DNA of 64,000 nucleotides from positions 248,001-312,000 of the forward strand of contig NZ_REFH01000008.1 of the NCBI RefSeq assembly GCF_003688495.1, written 5' to 3'. This DNA comes from Flavobacterium weaverense. GTDB lineage: Bacteria; Bacteroidota; Bacteroidia; Flavobacteriales; Flavobacteriaceae. The notes under the pieces were generated by a model. That model worked only from the letters and a program-made list of their open reading frames with translations, was not told where the DNA came from and searched no databases. Positions 1 through 7,576 of this stretch are shown here, piece after piece (the stretch's first letter is position 1; each line of letters starts with the position of its first letter). Made by a program: the position numbers and the translations under genes.

Positions 1-330
1 GAAACAGCAATTGTTACAAAACAAACTTTGGTAACTGAAGTAACTGGACCTACAATAGCAAAAGTGAACGAAGAAATCACATTAGAGGTGACTTATGCTG
101 TAGAAAGTAATTGCGATGTTTTTAATAATTATGTTGAAAAAACAGCTGAAAACACGACAACTATCGCAGTAGAAACTAGACTGGAAGGAACTGCATGCGA
201 GAAGACTCCGGCAACAAAAAAAGCTACTTATAAATTCAAAGCTGTTAAGGAAGGAACTCACATTCTGAATTTCAAAAAATCAGAAACTGAATTTGTAACA
301 CAAACAATAGTTGTGAGCGTTGCTTCATAA
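1..330 (+). CDS. Small exported (lipo)protein paralogue, 5'-truncated by the window edge
   Basis: The frame is open from base 1 to the TAA at 328-330, so the true start lies outside the window; the in-frame TTG at 28 is not a credible start. The 109 visible residues are a beta-rich domain with two widely spaced cysteines (SNCDVF and GTACEK). It aligns with the lipoprotein at 528-941: both have a cysteine followed by an aromatic stretch, a TTIAVE/RTIAIQ strand, a second cysteine, a YKFKA/FNFTA strand and a final hydrophobic strand. They are therefore tandem paralogues. The cysteine pair could form a periplasmic disulphide. I recognise no named family; a lipoprotein is inferred from the paralogue because the N-terminus is not visible. 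Confidence 0.75.
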   Translation, partial: ETAIVTKQTLVTEVTGPTIAKVNEEITLEVTYAVESNCDVFNNYVEKTAENTTTIAVETRLEGTACEKTPATKKATYKFKAVKEGTHILNFKKSETEFVTQTIVVSVAS

Positions 331-337
331 TTCTCTT

Positions 338-376
338 AAAGGAGGTTGTTATGTAATTAACAGCCTCCTTTTTTTT
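338..376 (+). terminator. Rho-independent terminator
   Basis: A 14-bp stem (338-351 with 358-371, one G-T pair) with a 6-nt loop is followed by a T run. It lies 8 nt after the upstream lipoprotein stop and separates that gene from the sigma-factor operon. Confidence 0.9.
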
Positions 377-435
377 AAGACCTTTGCAAATTATATCACG
401 TTCGAATTTTTTTTATAAAAAAGTATTTATTTGAC

Positions 436-464
436 GCAACCTTTTATATCAAAGTACATCTATA
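436..464 (+). promoter_or_regulatory. Candidate ECF-type promoter of the lipoprotein-sigma operon
   Basis: GCAACC at 436-441 and CATCTATA at 457-464 are 15 nt apart. GCAAC-like minus-35 elements fit ECF sigma factors rather than the housekeeping TAnnTTTG promoter. The operon it would drive encodes an ECF sigma factor, so autoregulation is plausible. The motif match was made by eye and the assignment is inference. Confidence 0.4.
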
Positions 465-527
465 AAAAAGTGGGGCCAATATTTTTCGAATAAACTCCCT
501 TATTTATAAAATCTTAAATTAATAAAA

Positions 528-941
528 ATGAAAAAAATCGCACTACTTTTAGTATTAATCACAACTTTAGTAGGTTGTAGCCTTGACAATGGAGACAGAG
601 ATACGTACACTTACAGCGTGCTTCCAATAGAAACTTACGAGCTTCCAGCTGCTTTTAAATTAGGTCAGGCGTATACTATTAAGTTAAGCTATCAAAAACC
701 TTCTGCTTGTCACATCTACCAAGGTATTTATTATGGCAAAGAATTAAATAAAAGAACAATCGCTATACAAGCAGCCGTAAAAGATAATCAAAGCTGCACT
801 TCTGAAGTTCCCCCAATTTCTGAAGCTTCTTTTAATTTTACAGCGACTGCAACGGATTCATACATTTTCAAAATATACAAAGGAAAAGGTGCAGACGATA
901 AAGATCTTTTTGAAGAGGTAGAAATTCCTGTTATTCAATAA
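528..941 (+). CDS. Small lipoprotein, first gene of an ECF sigma operon
   Basis: The 137-residue protein starts with a lysine pair, a hydrophobic stretch and a lipobox LVGC with Cys17, so it is a predicted lipoprotein anchored in the outer or inner membrane. The mature part is a beta-rich domain with two cysteines (SACHIY and QSCTSE) and is paralogous to the truncated protein at the window start. The next gene, an ECF sigma factor, begins 15 nt after its stop, so they are probably co-transcribed. In that setting it may be a sensor, partner or target of the sigma pathway. No named family is recognised. Confidence 0.8.
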   Translation: MKKIALLLVLITTLVGCSLDNGDRDTYTYSVLPIETYELPAAFKLGQAYTIKLSYQKPSACHIYQGIYYGKELNKRTIAIQAAVKDNQSCTSEVPPISEASFNFTATATDSYIFKIYKGKGADDKDLFEEVEIPVIQ

Positions 942-956
942 TTATAGTAGAATTCA

Positions 957-1499
957 GTGGCATTAGAAAAAATAATTGCAGATTGTAAAAAGAATCACCC
1001 CAAAGCTCAAGAACAGTTGTATCAGTTGTTTGCTAAAAAGTTTTTTGGGGTGTGTCTTAAATATTCCCGTAATTATGATGATGCCCAAGACATTCTACAA
1101 GATGGTTTTATAATTATTTTTACAAAAATTTCACAATATAGTGGAAAAGGTTCTTTTGAAGGTTGGGCTAAAAGAATACTAATAAATACGGCCTTACAAA
1201 GATTTAAAGAAATTCGTTTTCTAGAAGTTCTCGATGATTCTATCGCTGAGGTAGAACTAGAATTAGATGACGACAAAATATCCCTTGATTATTTACTCCG
1301 AATAATCCAGGAGCTCCCAGATCAATACCGAATTGTTTTTAGCTTATACATACTTGATGGTTATTCACACAAGGAAATAAGTGAAATGCTAAACATATCC
1401 ACTGGCACAACAAAATCTAATCTTTATCGAGCACGATTGATTTTGAAAGAAAAAATTGAAAAATTAACAGAAGTTAAATTCGAATCATCGGCAAAATGA
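957..1499 (+). CDS. ECF-family RNA polymerase sigma factor
   Basis: 180 residues, the usual length of ECF (group 4) sigma factors. Region 2 spans about residues 20-85, with DDAQDILQ at 41-48 as the core-binding/minus-10 segment. The LPDQYR motif at 120-125 leads into the region 4 helix-turn-helix at 135-160 (GYSHKEISEML, then TKSNLYRAR). The only start in frame is GTG at 957, because a TAG lies three codons upstream. Its stop overlaps the next start by 4 nt (ATGA), which points to translational coupling with the membrane protein that follows, the usual place for an anti-sigma factor. It would direct RNA polymerase to a small envelope-related regulon. Confidence 0.93.
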   Translation: MALEKIIADCKKNHPKAQEQLYQLFAKKFFGVCLKYSRNYDDAQDILQDGFIIIFTKISQYSGKGSFEGWAKRILINTALQRFKEIRFLEVLDDSIAEVELELDDDKISLDYLLRIIQELPDQYRIVFSLYILDGYSHKEISEMLNISTGTTKSNLYRARLILKEKIEKLTEVKFESSAK

Positions 1500-2905
1500 A
1501 AAATAATAAAAATATAGACCGATTGTTTCAAGAAAGATTTAAGGATTTTGAAACAGAACCTAATAACCAGACTTGGTCAACGATTCAAGCGCGGTTAAAT
1601 GATCAGAAAAAAGAACGAAAAATAATTCCGTTTTGGTTCAAACTAGCGGGAATAGCTGCCGCATTCATTGTTGGCTTTTTTGCTTTGAACACTTTTTTCA
1701 GCACTACTATCATTCCTGAAAATAAAATCGTTTTAGATCCTGCAGCTATTAAGTCTTCTATTGATACTAGTGGCAGCGCTTCTGAGTCTTTAAAAGATAA
1801 TATTAAATCCACTTCTATTCAAAAAAATTCTATCATTGTCGTAAACCAAACTAAAAACTTAGAGAAAGATGAAAAAGAAACTGCAACAACTTTACAGGAA
1901 AAAATCATCTATGGCAAAAAGACGAATCAAGCGAGTGCTACGATTTATTTCGGTAAAAATAATCCATCGTTAGGAACAGTTACTGCTACAAAATTAGAAG
2001 GTAAAATAAATACGCTGAATAGCGAAAATTCTGAAAAGATTTTAGATCAAAATTCTGAGAACATTCTTGGAAATAAAAAAGGAAATTTGGCTACAGCCAA
2101 AACTGAATTTAATGAACTAAAGACCAGTAATGAAGAGCTTCCGAATGAATTAGAGACTATTTTAAAGCTCAAAGAGAAAAAAGACATCAATGTAGTCGCT
2201 GAAAAGAAAAGCAAATGGGAAATAACACCTAATATTTCAGCTATGTATCCCAATGCAAAAGTTGCAAACTTAGATCCACAATTTAGTGAAAATGCTAAAA
2301 GTACAGAGAATAGTATTGGTTTTGGAATTGGTGTAAATTACGCAGTGAGTAAAAGAGTCACTATACGGTCCGGAATTAATAAGTTTACACTTGGATTTAA
2401 TACTAATAATGTCACTTACTCTCCAGGTTTGAAAAACACTTATTTAGCTAATGTATCTTACACTACAAATGCGATGATCGAAGTTAACAACGCAGCAAGT
2501 GCTAATTCTTTAATGACATTTGAAAAAGATTTACAAAAAACAAACACAGGAACAATCAATCAAAAAATGGGATATTATGAAGTTCCTCTTGAAATTTCCT
2601 ATATCATTTTAAATAAAAAACTAGGAATAAGTGTAATAGGCGGTATTAGTACTTTATTTTTAGATGAGAATAAAATATCATTGATTTCACCAGAAACTAA
2701 TCTAAAATTAGGCGAGGCTAATAATCTAAACACTGTCAATTTCAGCAGTAACATTGGACTTGGATTCAAATATAAGTTTGTAAAGTCATTTCAATTGAAC
2801 TTTGAACCGGTTATCAAATACCAACTCAATACTTTTTCTAACAATTCTGGTAATACTAAACCATTAATTATTGGTTTATATTCCGGAATTAGTTATCATT
2901 TTTAA
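1496..2905 (+). CDS. Membrane protein with putative anti-sigma N-terminus and beta-barrel-like C-terminus
   Basis: 469 residues. The first 44 residues are charged and would be cytoplasmic; a transmembrane helix follows at about 45-68. A long Ser/Lys/Asn-rich linker runs to about residue 235. From WEITPNISAMYP onward come alternating-residue strands ending in an aromatic residue (GISYHF), as in PorT-like outer-membrane beta-barrel domains. It overlaps the ECF sigma gene by 4 nt, so the N-terminal part may hold that sigma factor (inference). Combining an inner-membrane helix with a barrel-like end in one chain is unusual. The 3' end overlaps the convergent acyltransferase by 17 nt. Confidence 0.75.
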   Translation: MKNNKNIDRLFQERFKDFETEPNNQTWSTIQARLNDQKKERKIIPFWFKLAGIAAAFIVGFFALNTFFSTTIIPENKIVLDPAAIKSSIDTSGSASESLKDNIKSTSIQKNSIIVVNQTKNLEKDEKETATTLQEKIIYGKKTNQASATIYFGKNNPSLGTVTATKLEGKINTLNSENSEKILDQNSENILGNKKGNLATAKTEFNELKTSNEELPNELETILKLKEKKDINVVAEKKSKWEITPNISAMYPNAKVANLDPQFSENAKSTENSIGFGIGVNYAVSKRVTIRSGINKFTLGFNTNNVTYSPGLKNTYLANVSYTTNAMIEVNNAASANSLMTFEKDLQKTNTGTINQKMGYYEVPLEISYIILNKKLGISVIGGISTLFLDENKISLISPETNLKLGEANNLNTVNFSSNIGLGFKYKFVKSFQLNFEPVIKYQLNTFSNNSGNTKPLIIGLYSGISYHF

Positions 2906-3641
2906 CAGATTCAAATTGTAATAATTGCTTATATATTACCTCACGAACTTCTTCTCTGATTATTTTTCGATCGGCAACAAAACCCGCAGTTTCTATATGC
3001 TTATGCATTTTAACACGCATTAAGCCCGGACTTCCGCTCAAAAATGTGTAGGAGAATCTTTTTTTATTGTCTCCAAAAGTTATTGGAGCAATAGGAATTT
3101 TATGCTCTACTGCCAGACGAAATGCGCCATCTTTAAAAGTATCTAACAGTATAGACTCATCATCAGGAACACCACCTTCTGGAAAAATACAAATGCTAAA
3201 GCCTTGATTAATTCTTTTTTGTGCGCGTTCAAAAACTTGCATTCTACTTTTAGAAGAACTTCTGTCCACTAGAATACAAGTACGCTTGTAGAAAAAGCCA
3301 AATAATGGAATTTTAGATAATTCTTTTTTACCCACAAAAACGAAAGGATTTCTCGTCACAGCGAGCATCAACATAATATCAGCCATGGAAGTATGATTAG
3401 CAACAATCATGTAACTTTTAAGATATTCCATGTCTTGCTCTTTATCTATTGTATAGCGAAAACCCATTCCAAATAGAATGAATTTTGCCCATATTCGAGC
3501 CATTTTAAAAAAGTAAGGATAACCACTTTCAGTTAAAATAGAAAGTACCAAGAAAGGAAACATAATAAGTATGGGAATGGTCATCAAAATGTAAAACCAA
3601 ATGCGCCAAAGTGTCCAAAAAATAATCTTGATTCCTCTCAT
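2889..3641 (-). CDS. 1-acyl-sn-glycerol-3-phosphate acyltransferase (PlsC family)
   Basis: 250 residues. It would acylate lysophosphatidic acid to phosphatidic acid at the inner membrane. A hydrophobic N-terminal segment (about 7-35) anchors it. The catalytic HX4D motif is seen in NHTSMAD (82-88) and the acceptor-binding motif as FPEGG (153-157), both at the family's usual spacing. The ATG at 3641 lies 5 nt downstream of a minus-7 box, so its mRNA may be nearly leaderless. Its 3' end overlaps the sigma-operon gene tail to tail. Other acyl acceptors, such as ornithine lipids, cannot be excluded. Confidence 0.92.
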   Translation of the reverse strand: MRGIKIIFWTLWRIWFYILMTIPILIMFPFLVLSILTESGYPYFFKMARIWAKFILFGMGFRYTIDKEQDMEYLKSYMIVANHTSMADIMLMLAVTRNPFVFVGKKELSKIPLFGFFYKRTCILVDRSSSKSRMQVFERAQKRINQGFSICIFPEGGVPDDESILLDTFKDGAFRLAVEHKIPIAPITFGDNKKRFSYTFLSGSPGLMRVKMHKHIETAGFVADRKIIREEVREVIYKQLLQFESVKNDN

Positions 3642-3646
3642 AACGC

Positions 3647-3654
3647 CAAAAATA
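3647..3654 (-). promoter_or_regulatory. Minus-7 box of the PlsC-family gene
   Basis: On the minus strand this reads TATTTTTG, matching TAnnTTTG. It ends 5 nt before the ATG. I see no clear minus-33 TTG. Confidence 0.5.
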
Positions 3655-3752
3655 AGAAATCAGAATATATAATAGCACAGATTTTTAAAATTTGCGAATT
3701 TGCGGTAAAAATTAAAAAACTTCACGAACTTTGCGAATTAGAAAAAATTATA

Positions 3753-4727
3753 ATGGCAAAAATACTTACAGGCGTTCAGAGTACAGGAACTCCACATTTA
3801 GGAAACTTACTTGGCGCAATCATTCCAGCAATAGCATTATCAAATAAACCGGAAAACGAATCGTTTCTTTTCATCGCTGATTTACATTCGATTACTCAAA
3901 TAAAAAACGGTGAAACTTTACGTGACAACACGTATAGCACAGCAGCAGCTTGGCTTGCTTGCGGTCTTGATGTTAATAAGGTAGTTTTTTACAGACAATC
4001 TGATGTGCCACAAACAGCAGAATTATCGTGGTATTTAAGTTGTTTTTTCCCTTTTCAACGCTTGAGATTAGCACATTCGTTCAAGGATAAAGCAGATCGT
4101 TTAGATGATGTAAATGCAGGTTTGTTTTCTTATCCAATGTTGATGGCTGCGGATATTTTGCTATACGATGCAGAATTTGTTCCAGTAGGAAAAGACCAAT
4201 TGCAACACCTTGAAATTACACGTGATGTAGCTTCGCGTTTCAATCATCAAATGGGCGAAACATTTGTAATTCCTGAAGCCATTGTACAACAAGATGGTTT
4301 GCTAATTCCAGGAACTAATGGTGGAAAAATGAGTAAATCAGCTAATAATATTATCAATATATTTCTAGATGACAAATCTTTACGCAAACAAGTAATGAGC
4401 ATAGAAACAGATAGTACGCCACTTGAAGATCCTAAAAATCCAGAAACCTGTAATGCTTTTGGAATCTATAAATTATTAGCCACTAAAGAACAATTAGCAA
4501 CAATGACAGCAAACTATCTTGGTGGAAATTATGGTTATGGTCACGCCAAACAAGCTTTGTTTGAATTAATTTGCGAAAAATTTAAAACCGAAAGAAAAAA
4601 ATACAATTACTATATCAACAACCGTCCTGAAGTTGATGCTTTATTGAAAATAGGTGCTCAAAAATCAGCAACTATTGCTAACGGCGTTTTAGCCAAAGTA
4701 AGAGAAAAGCTAGGTTACGAAAATTAA
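3753..4727 (+). CDS. trpS: Tryptophan-tRNA ligase
   Basis: 324 residues, normal for bacterial TrpRS. A class I aminoacyl-tRNA synthetase that charges tRNA-Trp in the cytoplasm. The HIGH-equivalent TPHLGN is at 13-18, the family motif PVGKDQ at 144-149 and KMSKS at 192-196. The ATG is followed by the conserved start of the Rossmann fold (ILTGVQSTG). It appears monocistronic: divergent from the acyltransferase and followed by a strong terminator. I see no leader peptide or T-box; the 110-nt upstream region is AT-rich with a GAACTTTG near-match to the minus-7 motif. Confidence 0.97.
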   Translation: MAKILTGVQSTGTPHLGNLLGAIIPAIALSNKPENESFLFIADLHSITQIKNGETLRDNTYSTAAAWLACGLDVNKVVFYRQSDVPQTAELSWYLSCFFPFQRLRLAHSFKDKADRLDDVNAGLFSYPMLMAADILLYDAEFVPVGKDQLQHLEITRDVASRFNHQMGETFVIPEAIVQQDGLLIPGTNGGKMSKSANNIINIFLDDKSLRKQVMSIETDSTPLEDPKNPETCNAFGIYKLLATKEQLATMTANYLGGNYGYGHAKQALFELICEKFKTERKKYNYYINNRPEVDALLKIGAQKSATIANGVLAKVREKLGYEN

Positions 4728-4815
4728 TTTATAGCAACTTATGAGAATCCCTTTTTAGTTTAAAAACTGGAAAGGGATTTTTTTGTAAATATCAGTAAAA
4801 GTGGGTATTTGACAA
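4722..4815 (+). repeat. Direct repeat, copy 1 (trpS stop plus terminator)
   Basis: This segment begins at the last bases of trpS, includes its terminator and runs to a shared AAAGTGGGTATTT stretch. It recurs imperfectly at 5887-5978. The two copies bracket the first lipoprotein of the accessory block. Confidence 0.8.
4746..4784 (+). terminator. trpS terminator
   Basis: AATCCCTTT pairs with AAAGGGATT, and an inner AGTTT/AAACT stem extends it through two possible U-G pairs. A run of seven T follows. Confidence 0.9.
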
Positions 4816-4882
4816 ATCATATTTATAACTTATTTTTATCACAAACTATTTACTTAAATAGTAATAAATTAAACCTTAAATA

Positions 4883-5154
4883 ATGAAATAAACCACAAAC
4901 TATTAAACTATTTTGGTAAAACTGTATTATTTGTTTTAATATTATTTACAAAAAGTAATTGTCAAATCGAGGAAGAAGATTTACTTATATCTTTTCCTCA
5001 AAATATAAGTAACGCTAAAATTTGCTTAGAACAACATCCTAATTTGCCACTGATAGTTAGTGCAGACAGAATTAGAATAGAAAATAATCGTATTGCCGAA
5101 GACAGTAATACTTCTAAAGGAACTGCCAATCCACAAGGAACTCCGTGTAAATAA
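4883..5154 (+). pseudogene. Small exported protein ending in GTPCK, frameshifted at codon 3
   Basis: ATG AAA at 4883 runs straight into TAA, yet the frame one base out is open to a TAA at 5152-5154. If one A is restored in the AAA run, the product starts MKINHKLLNYFGK and has a hydrophobic signal (TVLFVLILFTKSNC) and a polar domain ending QGTPCK, about 90 residues. This pattern indicates a single-base deletion in a homopolymer, either a real mutation or a sequencing error. A tail with the same GTPCK ending lies at 6924-6977. The lipoprotein at 5168 starts 13 nt later, so they were probably a gene pair. Family unknown. Confidence 0.65.
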
Positions 5155-5167
5155 AACTGTACGTATT

Positions 5168-5767
5168 ATGAAAAATATAATCTATTTAATCTTTAGCATA
5201 TTATTACTATCCTGCTCGTCTTCAAAAATAGAAAAACAGGTTCTAAACGATTTCATGAATGAACAATTTATAGAAAACTTCTCTTTTAGGGTTGTCATAA
5301 AACAACCAATTAGCCGCATATTGCCTTTAGAATTTTATGAAAAAGCCTATGACGATAGAAATATTCGTTTAGGAGATATGATAAGAATCCGTCCAGAGTC
5401 AAACCCTCCATTCGTGTGGCCTGTTGATACCATAGAAATAAAAAATTTAATTGAAAAATATAAAAATGATTCGACTAATAAATTGTGGATTAAAAGAGAT
5501 TTTCATAGACCAAAATTCGAGTTAACTGATTCGAAAACAATGCAAGCAAATAGAAGTTCTCTTCTGGAGAAATATTTTGGAGATAATGCGTTGGAAATTT
5601 CTAAACCTATAGTAACTACAAACAAAAAATATGCATTTTTATTTTTTCGAATTTTTAATGTCGGAATTTATTTTGGTCATACAACATATAGTGTCATATT
5701 GATGGAAAACAAAAACAATAAGTGGAAAACGATAGAAACTTATTCAGAATTTAACATAATTAATTAG
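5168..5767 (+). CDS. Accessory lipoprotein A
   Basis: 199 residues. I chose the ATG at 5168 because it gives a clean lipoprotein signal (MKNIIYLIFSILLLSCSSSK, Cys16); a longer upstream reading would bury the signal. The C-terminal region has the pattern SKP(I)..NKKY..LFF, then a strand with S.ILME and W.TI, shared with the lipoproteins at 6255 and 7003. The three are therefore diverged paralogues. It sits between the two copies of the trpS-terminator repeat. It matches no family I know; the tandem, decaying setting suggests an immunity-type or otherwise accessory surface protein, which is inference. Confidence 0.75.
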   Translation: MKNIIYLIFSILLLSCSSSKIEKQVLNDFMNEQFIENFSFRVVIKQPISRILPLEFYEKAYDDRNIRLGDMIRIRPESNPPFVWPVDTIEIKNLIEKYKNDSTNKLWIKRDFHRPKFELTDSKTMQANRSSLLEKYFGDNALEISKPIVTTNKKYAFLFFRIFNVGIYFGHTTYSVILMENKNNKWKTIETYSEFNIIN

Positions 5768-6254
5768 AGAAAATCCAAAAGCAATCTTGGAAAAATTAAA
5801 AAACACTATAAACAATCATATTGCAGTTATTTTAAGAAACTATTATGCAATTAAAACTTGCAGTATAAGTTAAGCGACATTTTTGTAATTAATTTATAAC
5901 AACTTATGAAAATCCTTATTTAGTGTAAAAACTGAAAAGGAATTTCATTGTGAATATCATTAAAAGTGGGTATTTAGTAGGTTATATAGGTCGTATACAT
6001 TTGATCAGGATTTTTAAAAAATACCGTTTAATTTAAACAATTAAGTTTCGCTACTGCGAGCGTCTGTATTATGCAATGAAATAAGACGTTAGGAATTTGT
6101 CTCAATAAAATTAAACTTTTAAGCATTTTAAATTTTTAAAAAAAATAATTATTATGTGGTGAAGAGTGAGAGGCTGATGCGAGCTAAGGAAACGCAACTA
6201 TTAATGATAAAATTATTCTAGGAAAAACTTGTTTAATAGATTAAAAAATGATTT
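5768..6254. other. Gene-free stretch of the accessory block
   Basis: 487 bases hold the second copy of the trpS-terminator repeat (5887-5978). Elsewhere I see no frame with coding character in either direction, and no RNA gene. It is probably decayed DNA left by the duplication. Confidence 0.6.
5887..5978 (+). repeat. Direct repeat, copy 2 (degraded trpS-terminator copy)
   Basis: Aligns with 4722-4815 over about 90 bases from the AATTAATTTATA at the trpS stop to AAAGTGGGTATTT. The hairpin is damaged (AATCCTT facing AAGGAATT with mismatches) and the T run is lost, so it is probably no longer a terminator. Confidence 0.75.
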
Positions 6255-6860
6255 ATGAAAAATAAAATATTTTGTCTCGTTGGGTCATTATTTCTAATTT
6301 GCGGTTGTTCCTCTTATAAAAAGGTTCTAAGTCCAATTACTGCTTATCTTTTGACAAAAACTAATAAAAATGATACAATTATGGTTATTGAAGAAATGAT
6401 CAATAATAATTTTACAATAGACTTTCTTCAAGCGCAATCAAAGATTAGAGTAGATAAAAATACCATAGAGGATAGCACTCCTCACGAAGGTATTTATAGT
6501 GAGAAAGATTGGTTAATAATGCAAAAAAAATATCAAAATAAAACAAAAACTGCAAACTGGCTAAATAGTGATTTATGGCATCAAAAAGATTTTAATAAAT
6601 TAAATATAAGATTAATTAAAGAAGATTTATTTCCAAAACCATGGGTTTTCAATGAATATTTAAAAGAAGAAAATAAGGAAATAAAAGTGTTCGCATTTTC
6701 AAAACCCATATTTTATAAAAATAATAGATTCATGCTATTTGCAAAATCAGAGACTACAACTAAAAAGCAGATAATTACCCCTGATAGCATTGTAATAATG
6801 CAAAAGAAAAATGGAGTATGGATTATAATACAGGAGCTGATAAGTAATATTTACTATTAA
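6255..6860 (+). CDS. Accessory lipoprotein B
   Basis: 201 residues. The N-terminus MKNKIFCLVGSLFLICGC has a lipobox at Cys18. The middle contains YSEKDWLIMQKKY, which resembles EKHWKKMYKKY in lipoprotein C. The C-terminus FSKPIFYKNNRFMLF and IVIMQKKNGVWIII aligns with lipoproteins A and C. The start ATG follows a gene-poor stretch, and no canonical minus-7 box is obvious. Function unknown; it is the best preserved of the three paralogues. Confidence 0.75.
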   Translation: MKNKIFCLVGSLFLICGCSSYKKVLSPITAYLLTKTNKNDTIMVIEEMINNNFTIDFLQAQSKIRVDKNTIEDSTPHEGIYSEKDWLIMQKKYQNKTKTANWLNSDLWHQKDFNKLNIRLIKEDLFPKPWVFNEYLKEENKEIKVFAFSKPIFYKNNRFMLFAKSETTTKKQIITPDSIVIMQKKNGVWIIIQELISNIYY

Positions 6861-6923
6861 ATAATGGCCAAAAATTATTGTAAAACTCTATTGATATGAT
6901 TTATATTAAAAAAATAATGTTAA

Positions 6924-6977
6924 TGTGATAATATTAATTATTTCATTACTCCTTTAGGAACGCCTTGTAAAAAATAA
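6924..6977 (+). pseudogene. Remnant 3' end of a second GTPCK gene
   Basis: A 17-codon open stretch ends TPLGTPCKK and a TAA, echoing the QGTPCK tail of the frameshifted gene at 4883-5154. As there, a lipoprotein of the same family follows immediately. Everything upstream of this tail appears lost. Confidence 0.45.
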
Positions 6978-7002
6978 AGTTAAGAAATATTTAAAAAATA
7001 CA

Positions 7003-7476
7003 GTGATACTAATCCCATTTTTTATTCATTCTTGTGCCTCACCTTCTCTTTATCTTAAAGATTATGAACCTATCAGTATGTTCTTAGAAACTCAAAAAAT
7101 AGATAAGAATAAGAAGCATATCTTACAAGTAGATAAAGCTCCAAATAAACGGGCTTTAAGAATTTTTAATGGAGAAGAAGTAGGTGAACACATTTTAGAT
7201 CCCACCGACCCTATAGATTATACAGATGGTCAATTTGTAGAAAAACATTGGAAAAAAATGTACAAGAAATATGATTTTATGGTGAGGTATATTGGTACTG
7301 GACTTGAAGATGCGATATTAATCTCTGAACCAATGTATTATATGAATAAAAAATACATTATGTTTTACTGTAGTAAAGCATATTCTACAGGTGGAGGTAA
7401 ATCCTCGTCTGTTATTATGAAAAAAAAAAAAGAAAACTGGACTATTGTAAGAGTTATTAGAGATAATGTTTATTGA
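7003..7476 (+). CDS. Accessory lipoprotein C, start codon doubtful
   Basis: 157 residues from GTG 7003. The same frame is open upstream and would read KKYLKNTVILIPFFIHSC, a typical lipoprotein signal with a lipobox (HSC), from a GTT at 6979 where an ATG would be expected. Either GTG 7003 is used, giving a short signal lacking its positive end, or the true start codon has mutated. The C-terminus ISEPMYYMNKKYIMFY and VIMKKKKENWTIV aligns with lipoproteins A and B. It directly follows the GTPCK relic. Function unknown. Confidence 0.6.
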   Translation: MILIPFFIHSCASPSLYLKDYEPISMFLETQKIDKNKKHILQVDKAPNKRALRIFNGEEVGEHILDPTDPIDYTDGQFVEKHWKKMYKKYDFMVRYIGTGLEDAILISEPMYYMNKKYIMFYCSKAYSTGGGKSSSVIMKKKKENWTIVRVIRDNVY

Positions 7477-7517
7477 TTTTCTAGATGCAAAATCTATTAG
7501 ATAGTATTTTATCAATA

Positions 7518-7575
7518 AAGCCGCAAATTCGCAGATTATCCTAATATTAATTCTGCGAATCTGCGCTTTTTTTTT
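7518..7575. terminator. Terminator after lipoprotein C
   Basis: Arms 7522-7535 and 7552-7565 are complementary with one mismatch, and a T run follows on the plus strand. It lies between convergent lipoprotein C and dprA and may serve both. Confidence 0.85.
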
Positions 7576-7576
7576 A

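Noticed and set aside
3655..3752. T-box or leader peptide controlling trpS
   Set aside because: The gap is under 110 nt and has no Trp-rich reading frame, specifier hairpin or antiterminator.
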